Shown one piece after another: positions 12,501-23,000 of a DNA stretch of 64,000 nt (position 1 is the first letter of the stretch; each line of letters opens with the position of its first letter). The notes beneath the pieces are model-generated. The model saw only the letters and a list, made by a program, of their open reading frames with translations. It did no database searches and had not been told where the DNA came from. The position numbers and the translations under genes are program-made. The stretch comes from Anticarsia gemmatalis (lineage: Eukaryota > Arthropoda > Insecta > Lepidoptera > Erebidae): positions 9,027,001-9,091,000 of the forward strand of contig NC_134769.1 in the NCBI RefSeq assembly GCF_050436995.1. Direction: 5' to 3'.

Positions 12501-15500
12501 GGTGACCGGTGGACCTACTAGTTAGATAATACATAAAAAGTTCGGACGGCCTAATAGATTTCACCTAACCGCCGCGCCGGTCGCGCCACGCACGCCACCA
12601 CTGAGCTCCAATTGAATACCTTTCCGAGTGTTTAACAAGTTCTACCAAATAACGCTTTCTATATTTCGACAGACAAAAAAGCAAAAAAATGTCAGACCAA
12701 AGAATCTGTATGAATCGTTAATATGTTAATTTATTGATGTAGGTAAGTCGCTCAGAACTAGTCTCTAGTTGTTATTAAACAACTTCAGTTATGTTTTGAC
12801 GTTTAACTTGTCTACACAACTCTAAAAATACGCGCAACACAGTAATATCAACTCATTACATACCATAACCGGCTTTGAACATACATGAATATTAAAAACT
12901 CGATGCCGAAATATACGAAACATTGGCGAAAAACGGATAAGTGTCGAAATGTTTAAACGGACAAATAGTGCAGGTTAATTAGTTGGGTTTGTATTATGAT
13001 ACAAGATGACTGACAGCATGAATAACAGCGCAATGGAGCTCAGGTCTATGTTTCCTGGCGTCTAGCACGGCTAAGATCGATATGGCCGGACTAGGTCCTG
13101 TGTCGGTTGCGCGCCGCCCTACAGGGCTAGATATTCGACCTGGCTACAACGCTACACCTAGCACAACTGGCCATATGGATGTAATTCGTATGACATGCGT
13201 TGTACAGGGGCAGTGGTCTACCGCAACTTCAGGAAACAATCTGTCGTTGCGGGTGGATACTATGAAGGGAAGTTGTCATGCATGCGAAATTACCAATATC
13301 GTTACAAAGACAACATATTCGAATGCTACTTAAAATATGGAATTTCAAGTGCTTTAACTTTTCGAACTGATAACGATTTACGTAGCTCGTGCAGAGTTAA
13401 GCAGAACAAGGGGCAAATGGCTATCTGATTTTGCAGCTAGGGATAATGATGGAAATAGCGCCCGATCGTATACGGAATATGCCTTCTAGGCTCAATGAAG
13501 CAGTGAAAGTTGAACATTAATGGACTGAATATTTTTAATTAGGCTCCAACTTTAATTGCTTTCAGGCCATTGTAATGGCGTCCTAATTTATTGCAAATCC
13601 CTAGGAAATAGTCGACCAATATCCCGTTTCCATGGCGATCTTAAAAATATTGGATCCATTTAGATTTTCCTCCCAAATTCATGTCAAAAGGAAATTGAAA
13701 TGATGCCAATGCCAAATGTAAACTTTCTTTGCCAATTTTAAAACGCGTTTGAGGCATGTACCGCGTTTACATATTAGCATTTTAACATTTATTTGTTTTC
13801 ATAAACAAAGAGATAAGCTTGTTGTCGCGTTTTAAACATAACTAGACAAATTATACATTGCTAGTGTACTCGACTGGAAGAATTTTCGCAAATGTTGGTA
13901 TTCTGTCAAAACTTGCCATGAGGCGAAACTGATCAATTCATTGTTAGAGTCTGGAGCCAAGACATAAATAATCTAAAAGAAATAGTCCAAAGGTAAAAGA
14001 GGCAATGCCGAGGATAGAGTCAAGTAGAAAGGAAAACTTCAGCAGTCTGACTTCCCAACATTGAGAGAGCACACAGAAAGGCAGGGTGAAAAAAAGTGGA
14101 CTCCAATGTCTGGTAGGATAATGCTATTTTTTTATACTAATTGATCTGCAATATATGAATGCCTATACCTAGCAACAGCTTCAAATGATCGCCAGGACCT
14201 TGGCAACTGGCATTGAACACCTCAGAAAAAGTAAGATCTTCATTTTATGAGACATTATTAAATATACAATCATTGACATTGATTGCTAATATGATGGAAG
14301 CCAAGAGGCCAGGCATTTTACTAACGTACAAGTTTCAACTGTGATTTATTTGCCATGCCATGAAATTATATGATATAGGGCTATAAATATTCTAAATACC
14401 TTTAAATAAAGATTGTTATCAAAATAGATTACAAAAAGTCACTGTAATATAGGAATTATTAACTCAAAGCAAACAGGTCCTCAGATAGAAAACTGTGAGT
14501 TTTCTAAATGTTAAGCAGCAGTTTCTTTTCAGTGCAACAGGAACATGCAATAGATCCAAAAAAAAACCTACATTTCATTAGCAAATGAACTAATTGGCAG
14601 TTATTGGGCAAAGTATGCATACCGCAACCAAAACATGAACTCGCTCAAGTATAAATCCGTTCAGTTTCCCCGCACGCATAACCAACAACCAATTTTCACT
14701 TTGAACGGACAAAAAGTGCATTATACTGCGTTAGCACACTCCGTATGAATATTAAACATGAACATTTTATTATGAAAGATTCATAAATAGTATGAAGACA
14801 TGCTGTAAACAAGTTCTTGCTTGTGTATAACTAGCTTTTGCACAAAACTGCATAACAACAATTAACAATAAATATGTCTGAAATGCACTTTATTAGCTGC
14901 CAGCAGTGGTTAATTGCCATTGACCTGATGGCTATATTATTTCATTTTACAATAAAATAGATAATCAAAAAAACAAGAACTGGAATGCAGCACAAAAGTA
15001 AATGTCTATCTATCCTAATCAACATAACAGGATGAACATACATAACAAATGTCTCTAAAAAAGGAAGAAAAGAACATTCCTGTATGCAAAATAGAATTCA
15101 TCAAGACAGTAGACTACTCGAGTATGTAGCAACGTCAACTAAGATAAAAATTTAGGACAAACCAAGAAGCATATGGCAGCATTGCTGATTGAATGATTGA
15201 AGAGAACAAAATAGGACAATTGTTGGTTGTGTGTTATCAAAACATCAAACTGAATGAAATTATCCAGTTGTGACAATCAATAATGATGTTATCAGCATCT
15301 TGTAACAACAATCAAACATCTAATTTGATGATATCTTGTGCGGACAATGTACGCAAGTTAATAGGCAATCTTGTTCACACTACTGAGAGGAATAAATGAT
15401 GTGTGACTACATGATAGCTGTTATGTAGAATTATACACATTATATGCTATGCTGGAACCCGATCCCCATGATTCCTGCAATACAGAGCTCAGAACTGAAC

Positions 15501-16430
15501 TGCCTATAGGTATAGTCAAACACAGCATATTTAACAGCATCATGGTGTCACAGTATGTTGAGTAGAACTAATAAGACTCCTATTAGAGCAGAGGTGAACA
15601 TTCACATATGTCAGTTATATACATGTGTCTCACTCACTCTTAACACATTGTACACTAGGCAGAGGGAGACACATCAATATGTTAACATCTTACAACATTA
15701 TCAAGAACAATATGTTCTACATCAGCACTGTATGTGGCTCCAGTAAGTGTATGTGAATCCAGCACCTCTGTGGTTTGCCTTTACATGTAAACCACAAGAT
15801 GTCACTCACACAGTTACAACATGTAAACTTATATCAAGAAACAACCAGTCATATGGAGTCATGTGAGACACAGCCATGACATGATGAGTGTCCAGCAGCT
15901 TCTGTGAGTGAGCATGAGGCTGTGGAGTGACTACATAGAGGGCACACACTGTCACTGGCAGCACTCACTTGCACCACACCTGACACCTGCACTGCACCAA
16001 CACCACACACCACACTCCACACATACAACACATACTGTACAACTAGACTAACTACTTTATACTAAACCAAGCATCACTGTTCTTCTCCCAGACAGCAGCC
16101 ACCACTCGTTTCTTTGTTCCAAACCTCAGTCCAAGTGAATATATTAGGTAAAGTCTTTGTTCTTGGTGTGTTGCTTCATGTGAGGGTGTAGAGAGCACAG
16201 GTCACTTTCACTATTGCACAACGGATCGCGGCGGAATCGCGAGAACTCATCACCGCCGGGTAACCTCGGGTGCGAGAACAAAGAACTCCGACAAAAGGGA
16301 ACATATTTCAAGGCGTCTACCGATGCGGAGGTAAACCGCACCGATCGTAATGAGATTAGCGAGGTCAGTGGGTAAAGTATGGGAGACGAGAGACGAGAGC
16401 CAGACGGAGGCGCGGCCACTGACCTGCCAT
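517..16430 (-). CDS. 5' part of an unrecognised minus-strand gene (coding pieces 16424-16430 and 517-564; continues off left edge)
   Basis: Two pieces join in phase. The first is ATGGCAG at 16430-16424, with a strong start context (A at -3, G at +4) and donor GTCAGT. The second is a 48-nt exon at 564-517 with acceptor TGTGTTACAG and donor GTAAGT. The joined reading is MAEYHGQGMDAGGNNFDS plus one base, so the next exon (left of the window) must begin in phase 1. The intervening intron is about 15.9 kb and contains the tandem Harbinger elements. The short, polar, Gly/Asn-rich N-terminus would suit an RNA-binding or other nuclear protein, but that is a guess and I do not recognise the family. 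In the second exon only one of the other frames was seen to be closed (a TGA). Support is the CpG-rich, promoter-like setting of the first piece and the splice signals. An alternative first exon within the long intron cannot be excluded. Confidence 0.5.
565..3489 (-). other. 3' portion of the long first intron of the left gene, before the Harbinger insertion
   Basis: AT-rich intronic DNA with no supported gene. It contains a short GCGAG-type tandem array near 1510-1555, small GC-rich patches at about 2780-2840 and 3390-3489, and scattered short open frames with no recognisable protein content (for example 918-1139 and 1499-1831). The GC-rich patch at 3390-3489 is continuous with 8991-9080 if the transposons are removed, so the elements landed inside a GC-rich segment. 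Confidence 0.4.
1510..1555. repeat. Short GCGAG/GTGAG tandem array
   Basis: About nine imperfect 5-bp units of the type gcgag or gtgag in direct succession. The only open frame over it encodes a trivial S-E-A repeat. It is a simple-sequence tract with no other evidence of function. Confidence 0.6.
3490..3492. other. TTA target-site duplication, left flank
   Basis: TTA directly before the first terminal repeat. It matches the TTA at 6239-6241 and at 8988-8990. Harbinger elements duplicate a 3-bp TWA target. Confidence 0.9.
3493..3540 (+). repeat. Left terminal inverted repeat, Harbinger copy 1
   Basis: 48 bp that match perfectly the reverse complement of 6191-6238. Beyond this the arms match only partly. 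The repeat is GC-rich and contains gacagagacagg and gagacaggagac motifs that recur subterminally and are probable binding sites for the element's own proteins (inference). Confidence 0.95.
3714..5747 (+). CDS. MADF/BESS-type DNA-binding protein of Harbinger copy 1 (exons 3714-3861 and 4906-5747)
   Basis: Two exons join in phase to 329 residues. Exon 1 ends in AAAACAG before donor GTGAGT, and exon 2 starts after TTATTACAG. Residues ~5-95 form a MADF (Myb/SANT-like) domain with the LIELIRQHPPLYN start, W39 and the CRKKWKLIRDSYNRYKR segment. The middle is Ser/Glu/Thr-rich with a basic KNTKRKRQK stretch just before residue 192, a possible nuclear signal. Residues ~214-249 resemble a BESS motif (ISTFTKHIEMMLRKLSARSR). 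In this superfamily the Myb/MADF protein binds the element ends and brings the transposase to the nucleus (family knowledge). The intron (3862-4905) contains the whole second exon of the antisense transposase. The stop codon overlaps the splice donor of the transposase gene. Confidence 0.9.
3946..6110 (-). CDS. Harbinger transposase, copy 1 (exons 6110-5743 and 4870-3946)
   Basis: The DDE transposase of the PIF/Harbinger (HARBI1-like) family cuts and rejoins element ends. Exon 1 ends TTAAG before donor GTAAGT and exon 2 begins after TTATTCCCAG. The junction reads S-L-T-L-R-F-M-A-T-G-E-T-Y, matching the family's conserved LRFLATG block. From the first ATG (6110) the product is 430 residues. 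M23 (codon at 6044, MENQV) is an equally likely start, giving 408. Visible catalytic-domain motifs (430-residue numbering): GAIDGKH with D194, IVDYNYKF with D226, KEGDSGIF with D244, GDEAF with D284, RVSENAFG with E323. Which of these form the acidic triad should be taken from an alignment. A stretch of acidic then Tyr residues lies near the N-terminus. An AATAAA on this strand follows the stop within ~70 nt. Confidence 0.93.
4871..4905. promoter_or_regulatory. 35-bp double-faced splice acceptor, copy 1 (same at 7620-7654)
   Basis: The tract begins with CT and ends with AG, so it reads as an acceptor on both strands. The plus strand ends in TTATTACAG (MADF exon 2) and the minus strand ends in TTATTCCCAG (transposase exon 2). 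The A/T core serves as a U-rich tract in both directions. The two exons are therefore only 35 bp apart on opposite strands. Confidence 0.85.
6191..6238 (-). repeat. Right terminal inverted repeat, Harbinger copy 1
   Basis: Perfect 48-bp inverted match to 3493-3540. The outer end CCGCCACCT abuts the shared TTA at 6239-6241. Confidence 0.95.
6239..6241. other. TTA shared between the two Harbinger copies
   Basis: One TTA serves both as the right flank of copy 1 and the left flank of copy 2. The adjoining sequence is CCGCCACCT-TTA-AGGTGGCGG. Confidence 0.9.
6242..6289 (+). repeat. Left terminal inverted repeat, Harbinger copy 2
   Basis: Same 48 bp as the copy 1 left end. Together with the copy 1 right end it makes a ~100-bp near-perfect palindrome centred on the shared TTA. 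Confidence 0.95.
6463..8496 (+). CDS. MADF/BESS-type DNA-binding protein of Harbinger copy 2 (exons 6463-6610 and 7655-8496)
   Basis: Identical in sequence and structure to the copy 1 gene, shifted by 2,749 bp: 329 residues, MADF domain at the N-terminus, BESS-like motif at ~214-249, the same donor and acceptor. It is intact, with no frameshift or stop, so both copies could supply the protein. Confidence 0.9.
6695..8859 (-). CDS. Harbinger transposase, copy 2 (exons 8859-8492 and 7619-6695)
   Basis: Same 430-residue (or 408-residue) product as copy 1, with identical exon structure, junction phase and motifs (IDGKH, VDYNYKF, GDSGIF, GDEAF, SENAFG). No disabling change is seen. The intron 7620-8491 contains most of the antisense MADF second exon. 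Confidence 0.93.
8940..8987 (-). repeat. Right terminal inverted repeat, Harbinger copy 2
   Basis: Perfect 48-bp inverted match to 6242-6289, followed by the outer TTA target duplication at 8988-8990. Confidence 0.95.
8988..8990. other. TTA target-site duplication, right flank
   Basis: TTA directly after the last terminal repeat of copy 2, before the host sequence CACGGTGAC. Confidence 0.9.
8991..16423 (-). other. 5' portion of the long first intron of the left gene
   Basis: About 7.4 kb with no supported exon. It is GC-rich at 8991-9080 (the other half of the segment hit by the transposons), at about 11180-11340 and about 12300-12620, and AT-rich elsewhere, especially 13.5-16.0 kb. Open frames here are short and look random. 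No RNA gene or complete repeat is seen. A perfect 14-bp palindrome gtacagtactgtac lies near 11620. GC-rich patches could be alternative promoters, but nothing in the sequence proves it. Confidence 0.4.
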
Positions 16431-16753
16431 GGTGCCGCGGCGCTCAGCTGACCACGGCCGGCGGTGCACAAAGCGCGGCGCGACGCGGTGCGGCGACGCT
16501 GCGGCGCGCGGCTAGCAGCCGCCGGAGCCGAGCCGTGAGCGTCTCGGCCGCCTCGGCCGCCGACACCGGCCCGCCCGACGACGAGAGGTCGCAGACAAAA
16601 AAATCGATAGGTCGTCAACCTCGCCGGCGGTCGGCCGGAGCCGGTCCCGGGCGGGCCGTCGCGCCGCCACCCGCTTGCCGAGGGACCGTCCCGTGCGAGG
16701 ATCCTTCGGAGGCCTCAGCGTCGGAGATATAACAGACCCGAATTCGCCATTTT
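16424..16753 (-). promoter_or_regulatory. CpG-rich promoter/first-exon region of the left gene
   Basis: A strongly GC- and CpG-rich block, unlike its AT-rich flanks, ends on the minus strand at the ATGGCAG start piece. The minus strand at 16753-16745 reads AAAATGGCG, a YY1/Pho-like motif often found at housekeeping transcription starts. At 16602-16609 the plus strand reads AATCGATA, one mismatch from the DRE site TATCGATA bound by DREF in insects. A short upstream ORF would begin at the AAAATGGCG motif if transcription starts above it. The transcription start itself cannot be fixed from sequence. Confidence 0.5.
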
Positions 16754-16759
16754 GAAACG

Positions 16760-18960
16760 GGAACAATGAGATATTTACTTTTGAACGTTAGGACGGTCGG
16801 AGATGTCGTCAGTGACGGTTGACGAACGCGGCGCGAAACGCGAGACGTCCCAGATTCTACACCGCTGTAAATAAATACGTACTCTGACTAGAAATCCCCT
16901 CGTCACCGCTGCCAATATCCGACATCGCAATCCACACCGAAATCTACAGACGATCCACCGATCTTTTCGGAGACTGTCGGACAGCTCGAATTGTCTATGG
17001 TTTCGAAGCCATCAAAATTAAGTTCTTTGTGGTGTCAATGTACAAACCCATTATACATGTCAAATTATTTATTGTAAAATAAAAAAGATTATTCCTGTAC
17101 TGAATGGAAATAAATATATTCTATTATAATTATCTAATAAATGGCGTATTTTGAAGTAATTTGTTTAATTCAATGATGACTTATAATTTTTGAGGTATAA
17201 TCGTGACATTAAAAAGAACCTTTTCTTTTTTTACAGTTACTCTACTAGTCTATGATAATGACATCCTTTGTCAGTTGGATGCGGCAATGATAAAAAATAC
17301 AAAATATTTTTAATTAAATAAGCAATTGAATTTTATTTCAAAGAAAACCTTATTTTTTAATGTTAAATAAGTTCAGATCCATAGTTATAAACAAAAAACA
17401 AGTTATTTAAAATTATCGTTAATGTTGCCACATGCAATAATGTTCTTACCAAATTACTGAAATACTGTTTACTCAATTAATTTTATACTCTGCAGAAATT
17501 TATGACACTGCACTAATTTTCACAGAAATCATTTTTTAAACTTATGCCTTAACCTACCTATTCTAAAATGCCTGATGTTTTTCCAGTGGCAATGTTTTGT
17601 AATACAGCGACATCTACATGAATCAGGCGAAACCTTCTAATATGATGATTACTTTGCTTTGTTACTGAAAGTCATGTTAACTTAATAAATTGTTTTCCAC
17701 GTAAACGTTTTATATACTTACGCTAGCTAAATAGTTATAGTAGTAGTAAGACTTTGTAGACAACCGTACTCTGTCCCTGAGTATGATCTTGAATCATGAC
17801 ATTCAAAATGAGGTTTTTTATTCATATTCTATCGAAGAACAGACATTTTTCAGATAGGAAATGTGTCATTGGTAGCTTTTTTCGAGTGATTGACACTCGT
17901 ATCACCTTGGCATATTTTATACTTACCTTATCTATGAAGTATGTACACAAATCTCACGATGGCTTGTAAGGTACGAATTCGCAGGATTCTGGAATTACTC
18001 GACCGGGAATCGAACCCAATCCAGCTCAAGAACTATGACCGGATATCGAGCCCAGGCCATCTGCTGTATCTCGTCCACTTGTCAGATCAGGTTCAAGCTA
18101 CATAACACTGCAAGCAGTGAGTATTTCACACCACTGAGACTTTCTGTTAATATACTTCTACTACTTACACTTATTAACAATTAATAAAGTCTGAACAATA
18201 ATAATAAACTAGGTCCTGACCTTATTTTTTATTCTCATTGTGCGTTAAACATAGGTTTATTTTTCGCCTCCATTCATCAGTATTTTAGACTCAATGCTTT
18301 AATCGCTCAATATTTTTTTAAAACCTTTAAATAATGTTCACTACACCAGGGTCTTATCTTGAACATAACATTGGTACAGTACTCAGTAGCGCACAGTTGC
18401 AGTTATTGATCCAGGATGCCTTCGTTGTTGCTACCTCAGCCTCGCCGGGAGAAGCGCCACCTAGCGGCAACAATGAGCACTAAATGTCAACCATAGCAAA
18501 GATTTTAAACTTGTGTCTATTTCTGCCGGCTGTTGGATTTACGCCCTCATTCTTATAAATAAAGGAATGTTTAATATATATTTAAGGTAGATATGAATAA
18601 AACAACACTGTAATATTACAAATGACTATAATTTTTGTCACAATTTTTCCATACAATGTTAATAATAACTTTTTACCTTAAAACTATTTATAATACATTA
18701 CTTATTTATTATTTATGTTGTATTTCAATATTTAAAATTCTTCCTGTTTAATTTCTAATTACATTCCATGGAGCCAGTTTCATATGAAGACATTATTAAT
18801 ATATTAATTGGAACCAAATTTTCCGAAGGACCGTACAAATGGAAATGAAATTTTGAAAAAACGACCTCGAATATTTTATTATGATACATTATGATGTAAT
18901 TCGATTAGATCTTATTATACTAAAAAATATTTTTTGCTTATTCACTACGAGAAGTAGTTT
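16760..18960. other. AT-rich intergenic DNA
   Basis: Lies between the promoter of the left gene and the GC-rich tail region of the glycosylase gene. Both genes are on the minus strand, so this is the tail-to-head gap. Apart from a SINE-like remnant around 17.95-18.1 kb and a small GC patch at 18430-18475, nothing is recognisable. Confidence 0.5.
17950..18110 (-). repeat. Possible tRNA-derived SINE remnant
   Basis: The minus strand carries a good RNA polymerase III B box (GGTTCGATTCC at 18016-18006) and a second, degenerate one (GGGCTCGATATCC) upstream, but no convincing A box. Best read as a decayed SINE head. Confidence 0.35.
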
Positions 18961-19996
18961 TATCGTTAAAAACTGTACAAACATATCAACTTTAGTGTTA
19001 CCGCTAGCGTAAATATAATAAACTGACACACGAACCTATCACGATCTGATGTGAAGATGCGACATCGCTCAACACTCACCATATTGTAAACATTAGTCAT
19101 TAATACAATACAGGTTAAGGTAAATTGTACTTTATAACGCGTCGCGTGTGGCCGCGCCGCGCCCCGCACCACCACCCCCCTCGCTCCCTCTCTCTACGCA
19201 GTAAATAATTGACCAAACTAATTGCAACTGAAGCTCGTTCCGACCGCGTCACGTCCTCGCACCGGTCACTTCACTCCTCTACATACTAATAGGTCAGGAG
19301 TTACGTGACACACTGCGGGTCGTGCCATTACGTCTATTCTTCAAAAACCTATGGAACACATGGCATTACAAAGGCTAGCTCGGACCATAAAATATCTAAC
19401 ATCACATTCACTCCGCACTGTACAGTGTGTTATATGACGTGCGTCAGTTAGTGCACTGTACAGTACGGGGGCGAGGCGGGGGGTGAAGGCGGCGCGTCGC
19501 GTCGAACACGACTATGATAAACAAGCACCGTAATCAAATGCGAGTTGTTTGAGTAATGCAGGTTGTGGAATAAAACCCTTGGCTGTGTTCGCACTGGGAT
19601 CACGAGACACTATGATATGCGATATAATTACTTTCTATGTACTCATAACATCAACGGTATATTTCAATGGAGCCCTGAGGCAGCCAAGGTCGAAAATAAC
19701 GACATTTCCAACGATGAATAACAAGCAAGTATAATATAATAATTAATAAAATTGAGCTAGGAAGTACTCCGCCCTCAGAGGCGAGGCGAGCCGCGCGCCG
19801 AGCGTCCCTCCACACTCCTTGTAAATATGGCATATACACATGTACGATAGTAACAAACGCGACGCTACCTATGTTAAATGCAAGCGGACGATAGTGAACC
19901 CAGCACCAAATTATAATGTACTACGACTCCATTTTATATTAACAATAAACAACAGTAAAATTCATCTAGTAAGAGGTTCCGATGAGGTATGAGTGT

Positions 19997-20009
19997 GGGG
20001 GGGGGGGGG
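19997..20009 (+). repeat. Run of 13 G
   Basis: Uninterrupted G13 within a GC-rich block; C13 on the strand of the glycosylase transcript. Likely to be length-variable and hard to sequence. Confidence 0.8.
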
Positions 20010-23000
20010 ACGCTCGGCGCGCGGCGGTGCTCGCCCTACAATAAATGCTATCACGTGAATGCGACTACAAGTGACACGACACTGTGTATAAATGAGTAGA
20101 GAGGCGAAGTCGTTCACATGAAACGTTCACTCGCTGTGATATTATTGCTTTATTCGAGACTATATGTTACTATATTGCTTAGTTACTCCTGCGTTTACGT
20201 ATGTTTTGGCACGACGATTGACGTGTGAAGCAACGTGTGAGTGGGACGTGACGTCACGGGCGCCAGACGGAGCGGGACGAGGGGGGAGTAGTAAAGGGAG
20301 TGACAGAGGGGTGAGGGGATGGGGGTAAGCGATACATAGTCACAACCAAGCGGCGCCTCGCGCGAGACGCATTATCATACAAGAGTAACGGCGTCGCCGG
20401 CTACACCCACACGTCTGCACACCTGCTCCACACAGCAGCCGTTACAATACAGGATCCGTACAATACAACCGGCTCACTGGACCACATGATGAGAGAGCGT
20501 ATTAATATAAAGGATTGAATAGACAGTCTCCCCTGTTGAATACGATGAGAGCAGACGTGAGACTGAGACGATTACGCAGCGCATTGTCACTGAGCCGGTT
20601 TACCTCGTGAAAGTATGTATTGAGAGCGTGTGAGCGACGCCGCGTGGAGCACAGCGCGCCGGGCGCAGGGTGTAGCGGCGACTCCGACGTTCGACATCAG
20701 TGCGAGCTCGTGAGTCGTGCAACTATAACTCCACGGAGATTCTCGTAGTTCGTACAACACTCGGACGACATCGTCGCACATATTCGAGATCCAATCTGCT
20801 GCAGTCATCGAGTCCGAGGGCAATCGATACATCGAGTCGATGTCCACTCGCGCTTTTACTATAATATTATAATGAGTGAACATAATCACTGCAAGAAATG
20901 ATGTATAACAATTGTACTAAGATTTAATATTATAGATAAATTTCAAAATTTCATAATATTGCCACGAGTTAGAATTGAATTTTACAAAAATATACATATT
21001 GTACAAATAGTTGAGCGACTCAATGCATACACTGGTCAACCCTAACAAATACAGGCGGCGGGGAGGGCGCGCCGGTCCCTCGCGGACTCCGGGCGGGACC
21101 GGCGCCGCCCCGCGCTACGTCTAGAGAGATAAAAGCGCGGCGGCGCGGCGCCCGCGGCCCGCCCTCGGCGCCGGGCCGGGCGCCGCGCCGCCGCCCGCGT
21201 GTACAACACTAACACTAACTCGTTGATAGAGACTTACATTAACAGCTACGGTTTAGTCCAGCACGACCGACCTGACTCCGCTCGCCTCTACGTCTATCGT
21301 ACAAATCTAGTCTTTATGCACCCGATAGGAAAGTCGAAAGTCGCTCGTGTCGGCCGAACGGTTCGGTGCGAGCGGCCGTACCCCGCTAAGTACGATTCCG
21401 TAATAAAAAATATAATAATAACAGTAGAGATAATAATCACGAGACAGAACACTTCATCTCCCGACATTGCACTCCGTTGCGGGAAGGAATATTGGCCGAT
21501 AAGTCTTATTCGAGAAACCAAACAACTTAAGAGATACAGCAGCTGTGTCGCGACAGACGCGCGGCGACCGAGTCCCGTTGACGCGGGACATCAACGCCGC
21601 GCGTCTGCCTCGACACGTGAGTCGGCGCACACCGCGCGGGGCGGCAGTGTAACCCGCGGCACCGCGCCGTGTGCGCCCGCAGTGGCAGCGTGTGTAGGCC
21701 TTTATATTGCGCTCACGTCATCACTGTCGACCGTGATCCTGACAAAAATACTCGAAGCAGATTTGACTTGCGTACAAACAAAGGTAACATTCGTGCAAAG
21801 ATTGCAAGAGCAATCATTACGCGAACGTGTCTTTGTGGTACATAGTGTCAGTAGCGGTGTGGTCCACAGTGACGACGCGAGGGTCATCGCAGTGCCGCTG
21901 TCGAGGCGACACGTGACCGTGACCTCGCCACGTCACGCGTGTCGAGGTCACGGTGAAGGTCACCACGCAGCGGCGACACACTCCAATTACAAACAGTTAC
22001 GCACAATACGAGACCTCGTTAATGTACAAAATAAAAGCAAAAATATAGAAATAGTATTATTGTAATATTTAAATAAAAAATATAATATCAAAAAAGCGTA
22101 ATAAAGCACTCATTATGTACAAAGGCGCAGTTTTACACTCACACCGTACAATACGACATTTACACGACTTCTTGTTCAGATTACAGTCTTGTGAGACAGA
22201 AATCAATTTTTTATTTAATTGTGATAAATGTTGAGCTTAAAATGCATTAAATCACTGGCATTTGGAGATATTTAATTAAAACCACACATATGCAATAACA
22301 TATTATTATGTCAGAACGCATTCTCTAATAATGTATCTTGTACCTTTTGAACTACATTGTATTAAAAAGAAGTTATTGTCGTATTGTATGGCGTAGTGTT
22401 GTACTACAAATGCGTAGTAATTGTGAACGTGCGAGTGTCGCCGCTCTACGGTGTCACGCGCCGTCCACGCCACGTCCACGCCACGCACACGCACACGCAC
22501 GCACTGACTTAGTACTTAAGTATAATTATTTTATTGTAGGCATTCAATTATTATAGTTTTTAAAGTTACACTGCTGCTTATTATATTGTAAAGTCTGTCA
22601 TTTTTTATTTTGTTAAGTAATGTTGATTATCTTCGTTTTGGTTGCACAAAGCACATGGAAGCAGCAGTGTACTTTATAAACAATCATATAGTCTTCTTAC
22701 ATTATTTTCAATTAGGCAAGTTTATGTAATATGATTTAAACTGAGATTATTCGTCAATACAACAGTTAGTGACGTCACGCTCACGTGCGCGCGCGTGTAC
22801 GTGCGAGCGACAAGGACGGCAAACTAAACAAACGTCAGTAACACTAACACAATGGCGCAGCAAGCACGCATCGCTTAATAAGTAATCATAATAAATATAA
22901 AATAATATATCTTAAGCAATCTTAAATACCCTGTTGATTTCATTTTTTTTTAAATTATCATGTTTCCCCTTTTGAAATTACGAAAAAAACAAACAATAAA

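Noticed and set aside
16379..16732. 117-codon plus-strand frame and overlapping minus frames in the CpG-rich block
   Set aside because: GC-rich promoter/5' leader sequence opens all frames. The supported coding piece is the 7-nt ATGGCAG on minus.
21199..22065. 288-codon plus-strand open frame as a gene
   Set aside because: No recognisable family, composition shifts abruptly with local GC, no convincing start context or neighbouring exons. Kept only as a point to check.
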